NCBI GenBank assembly: GCA_907163375.1
Contig: CAJQUW010012972.1
Location: 788,538-852,537, forward strand
Length of the DNA: 64,000 nucleotides
Reading direction: 5' to 3'
Source of the DNA: Prostheceraeus crozeri
Lineage: Eukaryota > Platyhelminthes > Polycladida > Euryleptidae
Shown here: piece by piece, positions 58,415-64,000 of the stretch
How positions within the stretch are numbered: position 1 is the stretch's first letter
Layout: the number at the start of each line of letters is the position of its first letter
The notes under the pieces: generated by a model
Told to the model about the DNA's origin: nothing
Seen by the model: only the letters and a program-made list of their open reading frames with translations
Databases searched by the model: none
Program-made: the position numbers and the translations under genes

Positions 58415-61400
58415 TAAGATTTACTAGTTTGCAAGTTAGACTAAGCGTTCTATTATTTGTAAATAAAAGATATACAACAGTTTACAGATTAAAAATAAAG
58501 TTTCAATAGTGTATGTGTTAGAAATAAAGTTTAAGCTGTTTCTATGTTAGAAATAAAATAAAGTTTCAAGAGTTTACAAGTTAAAATTAAAGTTTCAACA
58601 GTGTGTAAGTTAGAAATAAAGTTACATCTGTTTGTAAAAATAAGATTGCGGGATTAAATAGTTTGTAAGTTAGACTAAGCGTTCCACTATTTGTAAATGA
58701 AAGATATAGTTTCAACAGTTTACAGATTACAAAATAAAGTTTCAATAGTGTATATGTTAAAAATAAAGTTTAAGCTTTTTGTGTGTTAGAAATAAAATAA
58801 AGTTTCAAGAGTTTGTAGATTAAAAATAAAGTTTCAACAGTGTGTACGTTAGAAATAAAGTTACATCTGTTTGTAAAAATAAGATTGCGGGATTAAATAG
58901 TTTGTAAGTTAGACTAAGCGTTCCACTATTTGTAAATGAAAGATATAGTTTCAACAGTTTACAGATTACAAAATAAAGTTTCAATAGTGTGTATGTTAAA
59001 AATAAAGTTTAAGCTTTTTGTGTGTTAGAAATAGAATAAAGTTTCAAAACAGTTTGTAGATTAAAAATAAAGTTTCAACAGTGTACACGTTAAAAATAAA
59101 GTTTCAATAGTGTGTATGTTAAGAATAAAGTTCTATCTGTTTATATGTTAGAAATAAAAATGAAGGTTCATCAGTTTACAAGTTAAGAATAAAGTTTTAT
59201 CTGCTTGTATGTCAGAAATGAAATAAAGTTTCACCAGTTTAAAAGTTAAGAATAAAGTTTCAATAGTGTGTATGTTAAGAATAAAGTTCTATCTGTTTAT
59301 ATGCTAGAAATAAAATGAAGTTTCGCCAGTTTACAAGTTAAGAATAAAGTTTTATCTGTTTGTATGTTAGAAATAAAACAAAGTTTCAACCGTTAACAAG
59401 TTAAAAATAAAGTTTCAGATTAAAATAAAGTTTCAATAGTGTGTATGATGGAAATAAAGTTTAAGCGCTTTGTGCGTTAGAAATAAAGTTTCAGCCGTTT
59501 ACAAGTTAAAAATAAAGTTTCAACAGTGTGTACGTTAAGAATAAAGTTCTATCTGTTTATATGTTAGAAATAAAAATAAAGGTTCACCAGTTTACAAGTT
59601 AAGAATAAAGTTTTATCTGCTTGCATGTCAGAAATGAAATAAAGTTTCACCAGTTTAAAAGTTAAAAAATAAAGTTTCAATAGTGTGTATGTTAGAAATA
59701 AAGTTTCAATAGTGTGTATGTTAAGAATAAAGTTTTATCTGTTTGTATGTTAGAATTAAGACAAAGTTTCAACCGTTTACAAGTTAAAAATAAAGTTTCA
59801 ATAGTTAACACGTTAAAAATAAAGTTTCAATAGTGTGTATGTTAAGAATAAAGTTCTATCTGTTTATATGTTAGAAATAAAAATGAAGGTTCATCAGTTT
59901 ACAAGTTAAGAATAAATTTTATCTGCTTGTATGCTAGAAATGAAATAAAGTTTCACCAGTTTACAAGTTAAAATTAAAGTTTCAACAGTGTGTAAGTTAG
60001 AAATAAAGTTACATCTGTTTGTAAAAATAAGATTGCGGGATTAAATAGTTTGTAAGTTAGACTAAGCGTTCCACTATTTGTAAATGAAAGATATAGTTTC
60101 AACAGTTTACAGATTACAAAATAAAGTTTCAATAGTGTATATGTTAAAAATAAAGTTTAAGCTTTTTGTGTGTTAGAAATAAAATAAAGTTTCAAGAGTT
60201 TGTAGATTAAAAATAAAGTTTCAACAGTGTGTACGTTAGAAATAAAGTTACATCTGTTTGTAAAAATAAGATTGCGGGATTAAATAGTTTGTAAGTTAGA
60301 CTAAGCGTTCCACTATTTGTAAATGAAAGATATAGTTTCAACAGTTTACAGATTACAAAATAAAGTTTCAATAGTGTGTATGTTAAAAATAAAGTTTAAG
60401 CTTTTTGTGTGTTAGAAATAGAATAAAGTTTCAACAGTTTGTAGATTAAAAATAAAGTTTCAACAGTGTACACGTTAAAAATAAAGTTTCAATAGTGTGT
60501 ATGTTAAGAATAAAGTTCTATCTGTTTATATGTTAGAAATAAAAATGAAGGTTCATCAGTTTACAAGTTAAGAATAAAGTTTTATCTGCTTGTATGTCAG
60601 AAATGAAATAAAGTTTCACCAGTTTAAAAGTTAAGAATAAAGTTTCAATAGTGTGTATGTTAAGAATAAAGTTCTATCTGTTTATATGCTAGAAATAAAA
60701 TGAAGTTTCGCCAGTTTACAAGTTAAGAATAAAGTTTTATCTGTTTGTATGTTAGAAATAAAACAAAGTTTCAACCGTTAACAAGTTAAAAATAAAGTTT
60801 CAGATTAAAATAAAGTTTCAATAGTGTGTATGATGGAAATAAAGTTTAAGCGCTTTGTGCGTTAGAAATAAAGTTTCAGCCGTTTACAAGTTAAAAATAA
60901 AGTTTCAACAGTGTGTACGTTAAGAATAAAGTTCTATCTGTTTATATGTTAGAAATAAAAATAAAGGTTCACCAGTTTACAAGTTAAGAATAAAGTTTTA
61001 TCTGCTTGCATGTCAGAAATGAAATAAAGTTTCACCAGTTTAAAAGTTAAAAAATAAAGTTTCAATAGTGTGTATGTTAGAAATAAAGTTTCAATAGTGT
61101 GTATGTTAAGAATAAAGTTTTATCTGTTTGTATGTTAGAATTAAGACAAAGTTTCAACCGTTTACAAGTTAAAAATAAAGTTTCAATAGTTAACACGTTA
61201 AAAATAAAGTTTCAATAGTGTGTATGTTAAGAATAAAGTTCTATCTGTTTATATGTTAGAAATAAAAATGAAGGTTCATCAGTTTACAAGTTAAGAATAA
61301 ATTTTATCTGCTTGTATGCTAGAAATGAAATAAAGTTTCACCAGTTTACAAGTTAAAATTAAAGTTTCAACAGTGTGTAAGTTAGAAATAAAGTTACATC

Positions 61401-64000
61401 TGTTTGTAAAAATAAGATTGCGGGATTAAATAGTTTGTAAGTTAGACTAAGCGTTCCACTATTTGTAAATGAAAGATATAGTTTCAACAGTTTACAGATT
61501 ACAAAATAAAGTTTCAATAGTGTATATGTTAAAAATAAAGTTTAAGCTTTTTGTGTGTTAGAAATAAAATAAAGTTTCAAGAGTTTGTAGATTAAAAATA
61601 AAGTTTCAACAGTGTGTACGTTAGAAATAAAGTTACATCTGTTTGTAAAAATAAGATTGCGGGATTAAATAGTTTGTAAGTTAGACTAAGCGTTCCACTA
61701 TTTGTAAATGAAAGATATAGTTTCAACAGTTTACAGATTACAAAATAAAGTTTCAATAGTGTGTATGTTAAAAATAAAGTTTAAGCTTTTTGTGTGTTAG
61801 AAATAGAATAAAGTTTCAACAGTTTGTAGATTAAAAATAAAGTTTCAACAGTGTACACGTTAAAAATAAAGTTTCAATAGTGTGTATGTTAAGAATAAAG
61901 TTCTATCTGTTTATATGTTAGAAATAAAAATGAAGGTTCATCAGTTTACAAGTTAAGAATAAAGTTTTATCTGCTTGTATGTCAGAAATGAAATAAAGTT
62001 TCACCAGTTTAAAAGTTAAGAATAAAGTTTCAATAGTGTGTATGTTAAGAATAAAGTTCTATCTGTTTATATGCTAGAAATAAAATGAAGTTTCGCCAGT
62101 TTACAAGTTAAGAATAAAGTTTTATCTGTTTGTATGTTAGAAATAAAACAAAGTTTCAACCGTTAACAAGTTAAAAATAAAGTTTCAGATTAAAATAAAG
62201 TTTCAATAGTGTGTATGATGGAAATAAAGTTTAAGCGCTTTGTGCGTTAGAAATAAAGTTTCAGCCGTTTACAAGTTAAAAATAAAGTTTCAACAGTGTG
62301 TACGTTAAGAATAAAGTTCTATCTGTTTATATGTTAGAAATAAAAATAAAGGTTCACCAGTTTACAAGTTAAGAATAAAGTTTTATCTGCTTGCATGTCA
62401 GAAATGAAATAAAGTTTCACCAGTTTAAAAGTTAAAAAATAAAGTTTCAATAGTGTGTATGTTAGAAATAAAGTTTCAATAGTGTGTATGTTAAGAATAA
62501 AGTTTTATCTGTTTGTATGTTAGAATTAAGACAAAGTTTCAACCGTTTACAAGTTAAAAATAAAGTTTCAATAGTTAACACGTTAAAAATAAAGTTTCAA
62601 TAGTGTGTATGTTAAGAATAAAGTTCTATCTGTTTATATGTTAGAAATAAAAATGAAGGTTCATCAGTTTACAAGTTAAGAATAAATTTTATCTGCTTGT
62701 ATGCTAGAAATGAAATAAAGTTTCACCAGTTTAAAAAGTTAAGAATGAAGTTTCAATAGTGTGTATGTTAAGAATAAAGTTCTATCTGTTTATATGTTAG
62801 AAATAAAATGAAGTTTCGCCAGTTTACAAGTTAAGAATAAATTTTATCTGCTTGTATGCTAGAAATGAAATAAAGTTTCACCAGTTTACAAGTTAAAAAA
62901 TAAAGTTTCAATAGTGTGTATGTTAGAAATAAAGTTTCAATTGTGTGTATGTTAAGAATAAAGTTTTATCTGTTTGTATGTTTGAAATAAAACAAAGTTT
63001 CAACCGTTAACAAGTTAAAAATAAAGTTTCAGATTAAAATAAAGTTTCAATAGTGTGTATGATGGAAATAATGTTTTAAGCGCTTTGTGCGTTAGAAATA
63101 AAGTTTCAGCCGTTTACAAGTTAAAAATAAAGTTTCAATAGTGTGTATGTTAAGAATAAAGTTCTATCTGTTTATATGTTAGAAATAAAATGAAGGTTCA
63201 CCAGTTTACAAGTTAAGAATAAATTTTATCTGCTTGTATGTTAGAAATAAAACAAAGTTTCACCGATCTACAAGTTAAAAATAAAGTTTCAATAGTTAAC
63301 ACGTTAAAAATAAAGTTTCAATAGTGTGTATGTTAGAAATAAAGTTTCAATTGTGTGTATGTTAAGAATAAAGTTTTATCTGTTTGTATGTTTGAAATAA
63401 AACAAAGTTTCAACCGTTAACAAGTTAAAAATAAAGTTTCAGATTAAAATAAAGTTTCAATAGTGTGTATGATGGAAATAAAGTTTAAGCGCCTTGTGCG
63501 TTAGAAATAAAGTTTCAGCCGTTTACAAGTTAAAAATAAAGTTTCAACAGTGTGTACGTTAAGAATAAAGTTCTATCTGTTTATATGTTAGAAATAAAAA
63601 TAAAGGTTCACCAGTTTACAAGTTAAGAATAAAGTTTTATCTGCTTGCATGTCAGAAATGAAATAAAGTTTCACCAGTTTAAAAGTTAAAAAATAAAGTT
63701 TCAATAGTGTGTATGTTAGAAATAAAGTTTCAATAGTGTGTATGTTAAGAATAAAGTTTTATCTGTTTGTATGTTAGAATTAAGACAAAGTTTCAACCGT
63801 TTACAAGTTAAAAATAAAGTTTCAATAGTTAACACGTTAAAAATAAAGTTTCAATAGTGTGTATGTTAAGAATAAAGTTCTATCTGTTTATATGTTAGAA
63901 ATAAAAATGAAGGTTCCATCAGTTTACAAGTTAAGAATAAATTTTATCTGCTTGTATGCTAGAAATAAAATGAAGGTTCACCAGTTTAAAAGTTAAGAAT
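58415..64000 (+). repeat. AATAAA-bearing minisatellite, array 2, with 1.39-kb higher-order units
   Basis: Units of about 28-30 bp (AATAAAGTTTCAATAGTGTG type) run to the window edge. A distinctive marker (GTTACATCTGTTTG) recurs at 58621, 60009 and 61393 and, as a second set, 58860, 60248 and 61632, giving higher-order periods of 1,388 and 1,384 bp with near-identical copies. The opening segment matches the start of array 1 (TAGACTAAGCGTTCTA). On the plus strand it presents well over a hundred AATAAA signals. No ORF. Confidence 0.93.

Noticed and set aside
58415..64000. CRISPR-like array
   Set aside because: The units are contiguous with no unique spacers and show higher-order repetition, and the setting is eukaryotic. 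It is a minisatellite.

Overview
The window is animal nuclear DNA, probably from a marine invertebrate. The evidence is relics of pogo, Tc1/mariner and IS630-like transposons, LINE and other retroelement fragments, a tRNA-headed SINE, minisatellites, and GT-AG introns with TATA boxes. A scattered AGGCCTA-type motif would fit an echinoderm-like genome, but that is only an impression. No ordinary conserved host gene was recognised.

The clearest object is a complete, apparently intact Polinton/Maverick (adintovirus-like) element at 15540-35304. It is 19,765 bp long and bounded by terminal inverted repeats of 824 and 808 bp and a 6-bp target-site duplication, GGCCTA (15534-15539 and 35305-35310). 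It is much more AT-rich than its flanks. Reading left to right it carries a decayed protease fragment, an adenain-like cysteine protease (+), a parvovirus-type phospholipase A2 domain fused to a retroviral-type integrase (-), a small membrane-active core-like protein (-), the major capsid protein (-), a second small core-like protein (-), a 57-residue ORF (-), a coiled-coil fibre-like protein (-), a zinc-finger protein (+), a membrane-anchored ATPase (+), protein-primed DNA polymerase B (+), a conserved unknown (+), the minor capsid/penton protein (+), a packaging ATPase (+) and a membrane protein (-) whose 5' end lies in the right TIR. Integration (integrase), replication (PolB), morphogenesis (capsid, penton, protease, ATPase) and likely membrane penetration (PLA2, core-like proteins) are all represented with open frames, so the copy looks young. 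Its most unusual trait is a family of GC-rich hairpins with three-base loops, found both between genes and in frame inside genes.

Left flank (1-15533): mostly unrecognised sequence with a 1.4-kb pogo-like element (2390-3782), LINE fragments (5085-6081), a SINE relic (about 6380-6505), an AATTAC-rich repeat pair (7920-8650), and a 2.4-kb IS630/Tc1-like transposon with about 330-bp TIRs and a broken transposase (9847-12231).

Right flank to 51 kb: a reverse-transcriptase relic (38.2-38.6 kb), an unrecognised GC-richer pseudogene (40.5-42.1 kb), a MITE-like element and a mariner-like relic (42.9-44.2 kb), and a large retrotransposon relic (45.3-50.1 kb) split by a 1.6-kb insertion that contains a perfect-looking 131-bp foldback.

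51-64 kb is a second puzzling locus. A pyrimidine-rich tandem repeat (51.1-52.75 kb) leads to a TATA box. It is followed by about 2.3 kb of sequence dense in hairpins (52.85-55.1 kb), including a duplicated 107-bp element, a three-copy family of about 145 bp, and seven hairpins sharing a CTAT apical loop. Then come compact ORFs with their own TATA boxes, one with a 67-bp intron directly after its ATG, then a small RING-like ORF and a DEDD-exonuclease-like ORF. Two minisatellite arrays whose units nearly all carry AATAAA (55.4-55.85 kb and 58.4-64 kb, the latter with a higher-order period near 1.39 kb) follow the two gene blocks. I do not recognise this locus as any described element.
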